Positions 1 to 7,977 of a DNA stretch of 41,117 nucleotides are shown here, one piece after another. The stretch comes from Bradyrhizobium campsiandrae (lineage in GTDB: Bacteria > Pseudomonadota > Alphaproteobacteria > Rhizobiales > Xanthobacteraceae), in contig NZ_JAANIH010000076.1 in assembly GCF_014529705.1 (NCBI RefSeq), positions 1 to 41,117 of the forward strand. The letters are read 5' to 3'. Under the pieces are notes generated by a model that was given only the letters and a program-made list of their open reading frames with translations, was not told the origin of the DNA and made no database searches. Within the stretch, counting starts at the first letter, position 1. Each line of letters starts with the position of its first letter. The position numbers and the translations under genes are program-made.

Positions 1-138
1 CTATTTTGTATTGCTCGACGGACCGCCTCCGTCGTGGTGGCGCAGCCGTGTAAAACTTGTCCCATAGCGCTTCCTTCGAATCGTGCGATAAGGATGCACC
101 ATCAAAGCCCGGGACTAAACATTTAGTCTCTCTCACGT

Positions 139-276
139 GTCGTCCCGGCGAAGGCCGGGACCCATACCGCGTGATCTATCGATCAACCACGATCGCAGTA
201 CCGCGGACTATCCTAACTGCTGGCCTTCGCCAAACTCCGTCCGGTGGTTATGGGTCCCGGCCTTCGCCGGGACGAC
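139..276. repeat. Palindromic intergenic repeat with perfect 28-bp arms
   Basis: Positions 139-166 and 249-276 are perfect reverse complements, 28 bp each, separated by 82 bp. Each arm also folds on itself (CCCGGC-GAAG-GCCGGG), so the element can form two small hairpins or one long cruciform. It lies downstream of the DUF393 gene that ends at 303. Repeats of this style are common between genes in Bradyrhizobium and other Rhizobiales. No gene is visible in the 302 bases before that gene; bases 1-138 show nothing I can assign. Confidence 0.85.
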
Positions 277-302
277 ACTGAGTTTGTGGCGCCGCTGTCG
301 AG

Positions 303-710
303 TCACTCGATCACCCGCGCCCGCAAATCGGCATCCGGCACGAAGCATGAATCGTACTTGCCGAAGATGCTATAGCGATTGCGCGCGATCAGGCTGTAGA
401 AGGGGTCGCGCAGCAACTTCGGCACAGCGAACAGCATCCGCACCCAACCCCAGCCGGGAAGCAGCGACAGCACTGTCAGCGCCGCGTCCGATTTCATGAA
501 CGCTTCACCGCCATGGATGACGGCGTTCGTGTCAGGATCGTCAGGGTCGATGCCGAAGGTCCGCGCGAGCTTCGCGCCATACTCCGACTGGATCGGAGTG
601 AAACGGAATCGCTTCGCTTTGTCGCGCGCCGCGACGAACCGCACCCAGCGCGAGCAGAAGATGCAGACGCCGTCGTACAGGATCACGTCGTCGTCGGGCC
701 ATCTAGCCAT
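303..710 (-). CDS. DUF393 / DCC-family thiol-disulfide oxidoreductase-like protein
   Basis: A 135-residue protein. The N-terminus carries the family signature, YDGVCIFCSRWVRF at residues 12-25, with the DxxCxxC pair C16 and C19. The rest is the usual small DCC fold ending with an RNRYSIFGK segment. DUF393 proteins are annotated as putative thiol-disulfide oxidoreductases; the substrate is unknown. I chose the ATG at 710 because the upstream gene ends there: its TGA and this ATG share one base (TGATG on the minus strand), which implies translational coupling. It is the last gene of a four-gene operon. The same frame stays open far upstream, but that part is antisense-like read-through of the neighbouring gene. 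Confidence 0.88.
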   Translation of the reverse strand: MARWPDDDVILYDGVCIFCSRWVRFVAARDKAKRFRFTPIQSEYGAKLARTFGIDPDDPDTNAVIHGGEAFMKSDAALTVLSLLPGWGWVRMLFAVPKLLRDPFYSLIARNRYSIFGKYDSCFVPDADLRARVIE

Positions 711-2029
711 CAGCGATTGTCCAGCATCGACAGCGCGACCAGCATCAGCACGATCGCGGGTCCCGTCTTGACGAGTGCGCCGAGCGGCTCGATCCAGAGA
801 TCCGGCGTGAGGATCGCAGCACCAAACATATAGCCGAGCGAGGCGACGATGCCCGCAACCAAGCCAATCGCGGCCGTGCGGCGGAAGGCGATCAGCACGC
901 CGATGCTCATGTCCATCAGGCTGGTGCCTATCGTGATGGGATCGACCAATGCGGGCGGAAAATTGTGCGCGGTCAGGATCCCGGCTGCGGCCCGGTAGGA
1001 CACCAACAGGGCGATGAAACCGGACACCAGCCAGAACAGGACCAGGCTTGCGAAGATCATCGGCTTGATCAGGAACAGACGCGCAAACCATTTGTCCTGG
1101 ACGGTGGCGGGATGGCGCCCGATCGTATCCATCAGCGTCCTCGGCACGAGGCCGGTGGCGGCGGTCCATGCCGAGGGATCGCCAGCTACGCCGCGGCGAA
1201 GCTCGGCGATGGCGGTGGAGCGCATCGGCGACATCCAGCCGAGCGCGCTGGCGAGATCGCCAAATCTTGCGCCGAGATCGAGCATGAAGGACGGCATTGC
1301 GACATGCGGCCATCCGGCCGTGCCGAATGCAAGGCGAAACTGCTTGACGACCTCGGCCATCGTGACCGGCTCGGATTGCATCAGGTCCCAGCTCACCGCC
1401 TTGACGGACGCATCGTCGACGTCGCGCTTGGCCAGCCAGGCGATGCTGGCCGAAATATCCTCGACGGCAACAGGCTGGAAAGGCGTTGCCATTTCCTTCG
1501 CCGGAAGATCCAGCGGGAACGCGGCGAGCGCGCGCAGCATGGCGCTGCCGCCGTAGGCTGACGGCGCAATCACGAAGCCGGGCCGCAGGATGGCGTGGGG
1601 AATGTCGGAGGCTGCAATCAGCCGCTCCGCCTCGCGCTTGGTCGTGGCAAAGGCGGTGCGATCGCCGTCCGCGGTGCCGGGAATCGAGATGTGCACCAGC
1701 CGGATCGCACGGCCGCTTGCAGCGATGGCTGAAAGCAGGCGCGCGACGAAATCGCGATGCACGGCGTGGGTGTCGCTGCCGGGGCCATCCTGGAGCACGC
1801 CAAGGCAGTTCACGACGACATCCACCGCGTGCTCGCTCAGCAGGCGTGTCAGCGCGGCGGCATCGCGCGAGAGGATCGGAAGCTCGATATCGAGCGCGCT
1901 CATCTTCTGCGCCGGCGACAGCTTTCGCGCGAGACCGACCACGCGAAAGCCTTTGGCACGCAGATCGTCAGTGACGAAGCGGCCGATCAGGCCGGAGGCG
2001 CCGAGCACCAAAATGGTTCGCTGGTTCAT
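710..2029 (-). CDS. NAD(P)-binding SDR-like protein fused to a DoxX-like membrane domain
   Basis: A 439-residue protein. Residues 1-290 form an atypical/extended short-chain dehydrogenase-like Rossmann domain: the nucleotide-binding loop is GASGLIG at 9-15, followed by an NAD-dependent epimerase-like layout. Residues 305-439 contain about four hydrophobic helices of a DoxX-like domain. I chose ATG 2029 over an in-frame codon 12 residues upstream because it is preceded by GGGAG on the minus strand and begins directly with the Rossmann beta strand. The gene follows the DUF2269 gene by 8 bp and overlaps the DUF393 gene by one base. The combination suggests a membrane-attached redox or quinone-related function, but this is inference and the substrate is unknown. 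Confidence 0.88.
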   Translation of the reverse strand: MNQRTILVLGASGLIGRFVTDDLRAKGFRVVGLARKLSPAQKMSALDIELPILSRDAAALTRLLSEHAVDVVVNCLGVLQDGPGSDTHAVHRDFVARLLSAIAASGRAIRLVHISIPGTADGDRTAFATTKREAERLIAASDIPHAILRPGFVIAPSAYGGSAMLRALAAFPLDLPAKEMATPFQPVAVEDISASIAWLAKRDVDDASVKAVSWDLMQSEPVTMAEVVKQFRLAFGTAGWPHVAMPSFMLDLGARFGDLASALGWMSPMRSTAIAELRRGVAGDPSAWTAATGLVPRTLMDTIGRHPATVQDKWFARLFLIKPMIFASLVLFWLVSGFIALLVSYRAAAGILTAHNFPPALVDPITIGTSLMDMSIGVLIAFRRTAAIGLVAGIVASLGYMFGAAILTPDLWIEPLGALVKTGPAIVLMLVALSMLDNR

Positions 2030-2037
2030 CGGCTCCC

Positions 2038-2505
2038 TCAGAACGGCTTTGCGATCATGAGCCACAGGATCGCCATCGTCGCGCCGAAGCCGGGAAAGCC
2101 GAACGCGAACCAGCGGCGAAACAGCACGAAATAGCGGCCCGGCAAGCCGGCGCGCTGATCGGCGGCCTTGCGCGCGAGATCGCGCATCGCGATCTGCATG
2201 AAAACGACGGGGATCCAGAACAACCCTGCGATGACATAGAGCGCGAGCGAGGCGAGGATCCAGTGTTCGGTGATCGAGGTAGCCGAGAGCATCAACAGCA
2301 ATCCACCCGTGACCGGCTGCAGGATTACGGCCGACAGCGTGAAGATCGCATCCGCGATCACCACCACCGAGGCCGTTCGCGCGATGAAGTCGGCGTTGCC
2401 GGTGCGATGCGCCATCAGCATGAAGAAGGCGATGCCTGATCCGGTGCCGAGGATGACAATGGCACCGAGCACATGCAGATATTTGACCAGGAAATACAGC
2501 GTCAT
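2038..2505 (-). CDS. DUF2269 family integral membrane protein
   Basis: A 155-residue protein with about four transmembrane helices. The opening, TLYFLVKYLHVLGAIVILG, with a histidine in the first helix, is typical of DUF2269. Function is unknown in this family; histidines within the helices have suggested a heme or metal site, which I cannot show here. Start ATG 2505 overlaps the stop of the upstream hydrolase gene in an ATGA junction (2502-2505), so translation is probably coupled. The in-frame extension upstream of 2505 is basic and polar and lies inside the hydrolase gene, so I rejected it. Confidence 0.87.
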   Translation of the reverse strand: MTLYFLVKYLHVLGAIVILGTGSGIAFFMLMAHRTGNADFIARTASVVVIADAIFTLSAVILQPVTGGLLLMLSATSITEHWILASLALYVIAGLFWIPVVFMQIAMRDLARKAADQRAGLPGRYFVLFRRWFAFGFPGFGATMAILWLMIAKPF

Positions 2506-3392
2506 GGCTTCTTTGTCGCTGTTCGCCCGGGCAAGTTCAGCGCACGTCCGAGTTCGCGGCTTGCGGCCTTTACGCCTGCTTCGGTTTCGATCATCCAATG
2601 GCCCTCGCTGCCGACTGATGGCAGCGTGCGAACATCGTCCCTGCCGCCCCCGCTGCGAAACGCTTCCGCCAGGCTTTTCGAGAATGCCGGCGTGAAATAG
2701 CTGTCATTCGCCGCGACCAGGGAGACGACAGGAATGCGCGCCGTCTTGCCGAATTCAGCCGCGGCCGCAAGCAGCGTATGCGGCGCACAGAGCTTGTTCG
2801 GCTCGTCATTGGCGTGGCCGCCGCGGCCGGGTGCAAAGGCGATGATGCCGGAAATCTGTTCGGGATCCGCATTCGCAAGCGCCAGCGCGCCCCACCCGCC
2901 TGCCGAATGACCGATCACGACCGCGGCGTCCTTACGAATAAAATCCTGCTTTTGCAGATAGCTGAGGGCGAGCGAAATTTGCTCTGCGGTGGCGCGGCCC
3001 GCGCGGACATAATCCGCTTCGTCGCAGCCGCCCTGGTCCTCGACATAGCGACCGCCGGTCGCGCCGTGGCCGAGCCGCTCCGGCACCAGCACGGCAAAGC
3101 CGCGCGCGACGAGAAAGGCTGCCAGCGCGCGATAGTCCGGCTGCGGCATTTGCGCGCGACGCAGCACGTTCTGCGTCGAGGCATGGGCGATCACCGCAAG
3201 CCGGAACGGACCAGTGCCTGCGGGGCGAAACAGCAGCGCGCGCGCGGCGACGTCGGTATCCGGTGATGGTACGCGCCAGTCCTGACGGCGAAACGGCTCA
3301 CCTTCCGCGCCCGACGGCCCGAACGTGACCTGTGCGCACACAGGCGACGCGATCAGCAGAGGCAGGAGTGCAAGGAGGTTGAACAGTCGCAT
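2502..3392 (-). CDS. Exported alpha/beta hydrolase (dienelactone hydrolase-like)
   Basis: A 296-residue protein beginning with a signal peptide (MRLFNLLALLPLLIASPVCA) that probably exports it to the periplasm. The nucleophile elbow is GHSAGG with Ser163; Asp230 (in AANDSYF) and His265 (in EGHWM) fit the acid and base of the triad. Family members are esterases or dienelactone hydrolase-like enzymes; the substrate is not predictable. It is the first gene of the operon that continues with DUF2269, SDR/DoxX and DUF393. A GTG at 3428 would add 12 residues and still give a plausible signal peptide, so the exact start is uncertain. The divergent GNAT gene shares the upstream region, which includes a CtrA box. 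Confidence 0.85.
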   Translation of the reverse strand: MRLFNLLALLPLLIASPVCAQVTFGPSGAEGEPFRRQDWRVPSPDTDVAARALLFRPAGTGPFRLAVIAHASTQNVLRRAQMPQPDYRALAAFLVARGFAVLVPERLGHGATGGRYVEDQGGCDEADYVRAGRATAEQISLALSYLQKQDFIRKDAAVVIGHSAGGWGALALANADPEQISGIIAFAPGRGGHANDEPNKLCAPHTLLAAAAEFGKTARIPVVSLVAANDSYFTPAFSKSLAEAFRSGGGRDDVRTLPSVGSEGHWMIETEAGVKAASRELGRALNLPGRTATKKP

Positions 3393-3598
3393 GAATTGCC
3401 GGAAGCGAGCACGGACAAGGGCGGCCACACTAGTAGGAACGAATCATCTGGGGCGGACTTTCTGCGCTGCCATTGCGGTTCATTCGTTGTCGCAAAGCAG
3501 TTTTGCACCGACGCAGGGCACGCCGGTGCTGCTGGAAATGGCGTCTTGTCTTTTTTCGGCACAGCATGGTTAAAATACTGATGCAGAAAGTCCACAGG

Positions 3599-3614
3599 TT
3601 AACCGATAATTAAC
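3599..3614. promoter_or_regulatory. CtrA binding site (consensus TTAA-N7-TTAAC)
   Basis: The sequence TTAACCGATAATTAAC matches the alphaproteobacterial CtrA consensus TTAA-N7-TTAA exactly. It lies 45 bp upstream of the GNAT gene start (3659) and about 205 bp from the divergent hydrolase start. A second partial half-site, GGTTAAAATACTG, lies about 30 bp to the left. Established: CtrA controls cell-cycle and motility genes in this class. Inference: one or both neighbouring genes may be under cell-cycle control. Confidence 0.6.
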
Positions 3615-3658
3615 GATAGGTCTTGCCGCCGGCGCGGCGACTTGGTTTGATCGCGTTC

Positions 3659-4168
3659 ATGAGCACAACCCTGATCGAGGTCCGGCCGGCCAAAGCTGCA
3701 GATGCAACTGCGGTGGCGTCCACCCATGACGAAGCCTGGCGCTCTGCCTATCAGGGCATCATCCCCGGCGCCGAGCTGGAGAAGCTGATCAACCGCCGCG
3801 GTCCGCAGTGGTGGGACAGCGCGATCCGCAAGGGCAGCCGCGTCAGCGTGCTCGTGTTCGGCGACAAGATCGCAGGCTATGCGAACTACGGGCGCAACCG
3901 TGCCCGCAGCCTGCATTTCGACGGCGAGATCTACGAACTCTATTTGCGGCCCGAGTTTCAGGGCCTCGGCTTCGGCCGCCGCCTGTTCGCCGCCGCCCGC
4001 CGCGACCTCATGCAGAGCAATCTGAAGAGCATGGTGGTGTGGGCGCTCTCGGACAACGATCCCGCCACTGAGTTCTACCGGGCCCTGGGCGGCCGCATGG
4101 TGGCGCGTTCCTCGGAGCGCTTCGGGCCGAAGGCGCTCGACAAGGTTGCCTTCGCTTGGACGAATTGA
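3659..4168 (+). CDS. GNAT family N-acetyltransferase
   Basis: A 169-residue acetyltransferase. The acetyl-CoA-binding motif A is clear: LYLRPEFQGLGFGRRLF, with the Q/RxxGxG/A pyrophosphate loop QGLGFG. The C-terminal SDNDPATEFYRALGG segment is motif B-like, as in many amino-group acetyltransferases. The acceptor is unknown. I chose ATG 3659; a TTG 36 bp upstream would add a basic 12-residue extension that does not look like the family. The gene has a CtrA box 45 bp upstream. Its stop codon lies inside the first unit of a 16-bp tandem repeat (4159-4222). Confidence 0.88.
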   Translation: MSTTLIEVRPAKAADATAVASTHDEAWRSAYQGIIPGAELEKLINRRGPQWWDSAIRKGSRVSVLVFGDKIAGYANYGRNRARSLHFDGEIYELYLRPEFQGLGFGRRLFAAARRDLMQSNLKSMVVWALSDNDPATEFYRALGGRMVARSSERFGPKALDKVAFAWTN

Positions 4169-4222
4169 GATTCGGACCAATTGCGAGTCGGACGAATTCA
4201 GATTTCGACCAATTGAGCTGCT
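4159..4222. repeat. Four tandem 16-bp units spanning the GNAT stop codon
   Basis: Four consecutive 16-mers: GACGAATTGAGATTCG at 4159, GACCAATTGCGAGTCG at 4175, GACGAATTCAGATTTC at 4191 and GACCAATTGAGCTGCT at 4207. Units 1 and 3, and 2 and 4, match best, which fits duplication of a 32-bp pair. The stop codon of the GNAT gene (4166-4168) lies in the first unit. Confidence 0.8.
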
Positions 4223-4397
4223 GAAAGTTTAGTCGGCGACGTTTTCCGTCCGGCGATACCGCCCGCCTTTTGCGCCGGTGATCGCCGGATTCATTATTTC
4301 ACAAAAACACGATGGATCGGCGGGCCAAGCCCGCGTATGACAGCGCCAAAATCGCTGCCGGGCGAGATTTCACGCCGGCAATATTGGAGCCTTTCTA

Positions 4398-4934
4398 ATG
4401 CGTATCGATGCGGTCTCGATCGGGAAGAACGTCCCCCACGACGTTAACGTCATCATCGAAGTCCCTGTGGGGGGCGAGCCGATCAAATACGAGATGGACA
4501 AGGAGGCCGGCACGCTTGTCGTCGACCGCTTCCTCTACACGCCGATGCGTTACCCCGGCAATTACGGCTTCATCCCGCACACGCTGTCCGACGACGGTGA
4601 TCCCTGCGACGTCCTGATCATCAACACCCGCGCCATCATCCCCGGCGCCGTCATGAGCGTCCGCCCGGTCGGCGTGCTGTTCATGGAGGACGAGGCCGGC
4701 GGCGACGAGAAGATTCTGGCCGTGCCGTCCTCGAAGCTGACGCAGCGCTACGACAAGGTGAAGTCGTATTCCGACCTGCCCGACATCACGCTGCAGCAGA
4801 TCCAGCACTTCTTCGAGCACTACAAGGATCTCGAGAAGGGCAAGTGGGTGAAGATCCTGCGCTGGGGCGGCCCGGAGGAGGCCGCGAAGCTGATCCTCGA
4901 AGGCATCGAGCGCGAGAAGAAAAAGAAGGGGTGA
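4398..4934 (+). CDS. ppa: Inorganic pyrophosphatase (family I, soluble)
   Basis: A 178-residue protein with the normal length and layout of bacterial family I pyrophosphatases. It hydrolyses cytosolic PPi to two phosphates and so drives biosynthetic reactions. Visible motifs: the active-site signature DGDPCDV (three metal-binding Asp), RYPGNYGFIPHT before it, and the conserved KYEMDKEAG and Tyr/Lys-rich C-terminal part (KDLEKGKWVKI). The cysteine in DGDPCDV replaces the aliphatic residue usually found. The start at ATG 4398 has GGAG about 8 bp upstream. The 228-bp gap before it holds the end of the 16-bp tandem repeats and presumably the promoter, which I could not pinpoint. A repeat element follows the gene. 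Confidence 0.97.
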   Translation: MRIDAVSIGKNVPHDVNVIIEVPVGGEPIKYEMDKEAGTLVVDRFLYTPMRYPGNYGFIPHTLSDDGDPCDVLIINTRAIIPGAVMSVRPVGVLFMEDEAGGDEKILAVPSSKLTQRYDKVKSYSDLPDITLQQIQHFFEHYKDLEKGKWVKILRWGGPEEAAKLILEGIEREKKKKG

Positions 4935-4963
4935 GCTTTCGACACTCGGACAAAGGTCCGCTC

Positions 4964-5117
4964 CCTCGCCCCGTTCTTACGGGGCCGCGACGAGCTTCGC
5001 TCGCGCTGAGAGGGTTGGGGTGAGGGGCCTCTCTCCGCGCGCTACCCTGCCGACGGACCTGTACCTCCTCACCCGGATTGCTTCGCAATCCGACCTCTCC
5101 CCGCAAGCGGGGCGAGG
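4964..5117. repeat. Composite intergenic palindrome between ppa and folD
   Basis: Outer arms CCTCGCCCCG at 4964-4973 and its exact complement at 5108-5117 enclose 134 bp. Inside are small hairpins: CCCCGT-TCTT-ACGGGG near 4970, GGATTGC-TTC-GCAATCC at 5075-5091, and CCCCGC-AA-GCGGGG at 5099-5112. It lies between two convergent genes and may also terminate transcription. This kind of element is widespread in Bradyrhizobium intergenic DNA. Confidence 0.7.
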
Positions 5118-5127
5118 TTAAGAAAAG

Positions 5128-6012
5128 CTACACCGCCGGCTTCGGCAGGCCTGCAATCGCGCAAGCTGCGCGCAGCGTGTTCACCAGCAGGCAAGCGACC
5201 GTCATCTGGCCGACGCCGCCGGGCACCGGGGTCACCGCACCGGCAACGCCAAGCGCCTCCTGATAGGCGACATCGCCGACGAGGCGGGTCTTGCCGTCGT
5301 CCTGCGGAATGCGGTTGATGCCGACGTCGATCACGGTCGCACCCGGCTTCAGCCAGTCGCCGCGCACCATCTCGGGCCGGCCGACCGCGGCATAGACGAG
5401 GTCAGCCTGCTTCACGAGCGCGGGCAGGTCGCGGGAGCGCGAATGCGCGATCGTCACCGTGGCGTTCTCGTTCAGCAGCAATTGCACCAGGGGCCGGCCG
5501 ACCAGATTGGAGCGGCCGATCACGATGGCGTTCATGCCCTCGAGCGAGGGGTGCACGCTCTTGGTCAGGATGATGCAGCCGAGCGGCGTGCAGGGCGACA
5601 GCGCCTGGAAGCCGCCGGCGAGCCGGCCGGCATTGTTCGGATGCAGGCCGTCGACATCCTTGGCGGGGTCGATGGCATTGATCACCGCTTCGGTGTCGAG
5701 GCCCTTGGGCAGCGGCAGCTGCACCAGAATGCCGTGCACGGCGGGATCGCGATTGAGCTTGGCAACGAGAGCCAGCAGATCCGCCTGCGCGACGTCCGCC
5801 GGCAGCTTGTGCTCGAACGATGCCATGCCGGCGGCCTGGGTCTGCTTGTGCTTCGAGCGGACATAGACCTCGCTGGCGGGATCATGACCGACCAGAACCA
5901 CGGCGAGACCGGGCACCAGATTGTGGTCGCGCTTGACGCGGGCGACCTCGTCGGCAACGCGGGCGCGAAGGTCCGCGGCGATGACTTTTCCGTCGATGAT
6001 GCTGGCCGTCAT
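5128..6012 (-). CDS. folD: Methylenetetrahydrofolate dehydrogenase / cyclohydrolase
   Basis: A 294-residue bifunctional FolD. It interconverts 5,10-methylene-THF and 10-formyl-THF through methenyl-THF with NADP, in the cytosol. Both signatures are present: EVYVRSKHKQTQAAGM with the catalytic Lys region in the first third, and PVPGGVGQMTV near the C-terminus. The nucleotide-binding segment is VIGRSNLVGRP. The start is ATG 6012, directly before TASIIDGK, the usual N-terminus; the longer in-frame reading is inside the upstream gene. It follows the DUF167 gene by one base, so the two are co-transcribed. Confidence 0.97.
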   Translation of the reverse strand: MTASIIDGKVIAADLRARVADEVARVKRDHNLVPGLAVVLVGHDPASEVYVRSKHKQTQAAGMASFEHKLPADVAQADLLALVAKLNRDPAVHGILVQLPLPKGLDTEAVINAIDPAKDVDGLHPNNAGRLAGGFQALSPCTPLGCIILTKSVHPSLEGMNAIVIGRSNLVGRPLVQLLLNENATVTIAHSRSRDLPALVKQADLVYAAVGRPEMVRGDWLKPGATVIDVGINRIPQDDGKTRLVGDVAYQEALGVAGAVTPVPGGVGQMTVACLLVNTLRAACAIAGLPKPAV

Positions 6013-6013
6013 G

Positions 6014-6349
6014 TCAGTTCCCCAAATCCTTCGATTTGACCGATGCGATCTCGCGCAATGCCTCGACAAGCCGAGCCGAGTCACCCGCAACGGCAACCTG
6101 CTTCAGCCGCGACGTCGCTCCCGACAGCAGGCTGACGCTGGCCTTGGGCACACCAAGCGACTTCGCCAGCAGCGCCAGAACGGCGCGATTGGCCTCGCCA
6201 CCATCGGCAACGGCACGCACACGCAGCTTGAGCACGCTGCGGCCGTCCGAAAGCTGCTCGACCCCGTCGATGCCGTCGCGTCCGCCTCGCGGCGTCACCC
6301 GCAACGCGATGCTGATGCCCGTCGTGGAGATGCGCCAAGGTTCGCTCAA
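6014..6349 (-). CDS. DUF167 / YggU family protein
   Basis: A 111-residue protein of the DUF167 family. The conserved core is LRVTPRGGRDGIDG near the N-terminus and VRAVADGGEANRAVLALLAKSLGVP in the middle, followed by the SGATSRLKQV strand. The molecular role of DUF167 is unknown. It sits between the YggT-like gene (38 bp upstream) and folD (one base downstream); yggT next to yggU/DUF167 is a widespread bacterial arrangement, which supports the assignment. Confidence 0.92.
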   Translation of the reverse strand: MSEPWRISTTGISIALRVTPRGGRDGIDGVEQLSDGRSVLKLRVRAVADGGEANRAVLALLAKSLGVPKASVSLLSGATSRLKQVAVAGDSARLVEALREIASVKSKDLGN

Positions 6350-6387
6350 GAGGCCATCAAGGCTCCGCCACGGTTCCGCTGGCTAAA

Positions 6388-6678
6388 TTAGGGCACGTTC
6401 GGATAGACGTACTCGGCGAGATAGAGCTGGATCAGCCAGAGCACGAAAAAGGCGACGATCGGAGAGACATCGAGGCCGCCCATGTTGGGCAGCCTGCGCC
6501 TGATGGGCCCGAGGACAGGCTCGGTAATCCGATAGAGAAACTCCCAGACCGCGCCGACGAACTGGTTGCGGGTATTCACGACGTTGAACGCGATCAACCA
6601 GGACAGGATTGCCGACGCGATCAGCAGATAGATATACAGATTGATGATCTGGATCAGAATGAAGACTATCGGGCGCAT
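6388..6678 (-). CDS. YggT family membrane protein
   Basis: A 96-residue integral membrane protein with two hydrophobic helices (about residues 4-28 and 70-90). It carries the YggT core PVLGPIRRRLPNMGGLDVSPIV between them. The family has been linked to osmotic shock tolerance and to cell division or shape, but no mechanism is settled. It is the first gene of the yggT-DUF167-folD operon; the promoter should lie between 6679 and about 6800. Confidence 0.93.
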   Translation of the reverse strand: MRPIVFILIQIINLYIYLLIASAILSWLIAFNVVNTRNQFVGAVWEFLYRITEPVLGPIRRRLPNMGGLDVSPIVAFFVLWLIQLYLAEYVYPNVP

Positions 6679-6806
6679 CAGCGAAGCACTCTCTGGGCCT
6701 GTGTCATTGGGGCAGTGTTTGGGTGATCATGGCTAGATATCGGTTCCCCCCCGCCCAAACAAGGGAAGTCGGTGCCCTGATGGCTAAAACCCCCTTACTC
6801 CCGTCC

Positions 6807-6834
6807 TTGACTTGACCTTGGCGGGGACTTAAAT
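6807..6834 (+). promoter_or_regulatory. Sigma-70-type promoter for tRNA-Ala
   Basis: A -35-like TTGACT at 6807-6812 and a -10-like TTAAAT at 6829-6834 are separated by 16 bp. Transcription would start near 6841, about 36 bp before the tRNA. The -35 region contains an overlapping second TTGACC. Confidence 0.5.
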
Positions 6835-6876
6835 GGCGCCCGGTTGTCGGCCGCGTTTACCAGAGCGGCCAGCAAA

Positions 6877-6952
<76 letters not shown>

Positions 6953-7065
6953 CGCTTGGCCCTTCGGGCTACGCGTGGCGCAGCCGCGCAGAGCCCGATG
7001 GACGAAGCGTGGTGTCCGGCGAAGCCCAAAGGGCGAAGACGGACTGTTTCCTCCCTCCGAAGCCC

Positions 7066-7878
7066 CTACCTCCCCGTAAACCGTGGCGGCCGCTTCTCCA
7101 TGAAGCTCGCAACCCCCTCGGGGAAATCGCTCCCGTTCAGCGCCACCATCATCTCCCTGTTGGCCTCGATCGTGGCCTCGGCCAGCGTCTGGAACGGCAC
7201 TTCGTAAAGCTGGCGCTTGATCACCGCCATTGCGCTCGGCGAGACGAAATCGGCGAGATCGCGCGCATAGGCGTAGGTCTCCTCGCGCAGCTTTTCTGGT
7301 GCGCAGAGCCGGTTGACCAGACCGATTCGCAGCGCCTCTTCGCTCGAAACGCGGCGTGCCGAGAGCAGGAGATCCATCGCATTGGCATGGCCGACGATGC
7401 GCGGCAGCATCCAGCTGATGCCGTGCTCGGCGATCAGGCCGCGCCGCGCGAAGGCGGTCGTGAACACGGTGTTGTCGGCGGCAAAGCGCAGGTCGCAATA
7501 GAGCGCATGGACGAGGCCGATGCCGGCGGTCGCGCCATTGAGCATGGCGATGACAGGCTTGCCGATCGACGGATAGAAACCGTAGCGCGTCTGCCAGTCC
7601 GGCCGGCGGTTCATGTCGAAGGGCGGCAGGTTCGAGGCGCGCCTGACGTCGTTGGGGTCGAGCCCCTTCAGCGCGTCCATGTCGGCGCCGGCACAAAACG
7701 CCCGGCCCGCGCCTGTCAGCACGATGACGCGGACATTGTCATCGGCGCTCGAGGTTTCCATCGCGTGGCGCACATCGCGCTCCATGACAGGCGTCCACGC
7801 ATTCATGCGGTCGGGGCGATTGAGCGTGATGGTCGCGATTCTATCGCTCACCTCATAGAGAATGTGCTCATAGGCCAT
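7066..7878 (-). CDS. Enoyl-CoA hydratase / isomerase family (crotonase fold)
   Basis: A 270-residue crotonase. Oxyanion-hole segments are AFCAGADMDAL near residues 61-71 and NGATAGIGLVHAL near 114-126. The second catalytic Glu is likely the one in GLIAEHGISWMLPR; the position of the first Glu of classical hydratases (GGG-E) is not conserved here (GIGLVHAL), so isomerase, hydrolase or another crotonase reaction is as possible as hydration. Substrates would be acyl-CoA esters in the cytosol. The gene stands alone between tRNA-Ala and a glutamine amidotransferase-like gene on the same strand, 99 bp apart. Confidence 0.9.
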   Translation of the reverse strand: MAYEHILYEVSDRIATITLNRPDRMNAWTPVMERDVRHAMETSSADDNVRVIVLTGAGRAFCAGADMDALKGLDPNDVRRASNLPPFDMNRRPDWQTRYGFYPSIGKPVIAMLNGATAGIGLVHALYCDLRFAADNTVFTTAFARRGLIAEHGISWMLPRIVGHANAMDLLLSARRVSSEEALRIGLVNRLCAPEKLREETYAYARDLADFVSPSAMAVIKRQLYEVPFQTLAEATIEANREMMVALNGSDFPEGVASFMEKRPPRFTGR

Positions 7879-7977
7879 CGCGCTCTCCCGTTGTTCGCCG
7901 GCGCGCGTTCGTGCGCGCTCGTTAACCGCGAGACTAGCATAGTGAGGAACAGGGCGAGGGCTTGCGTGGAGGCGCGA

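Noticed and set aside
3353..3595. An 80-residue minus-strand frame in the gap before the hydrolase gene.
   Set aside because: No family, no ribosome-binding site and it overlaps the signal-peptide region of the hydrolase gene.
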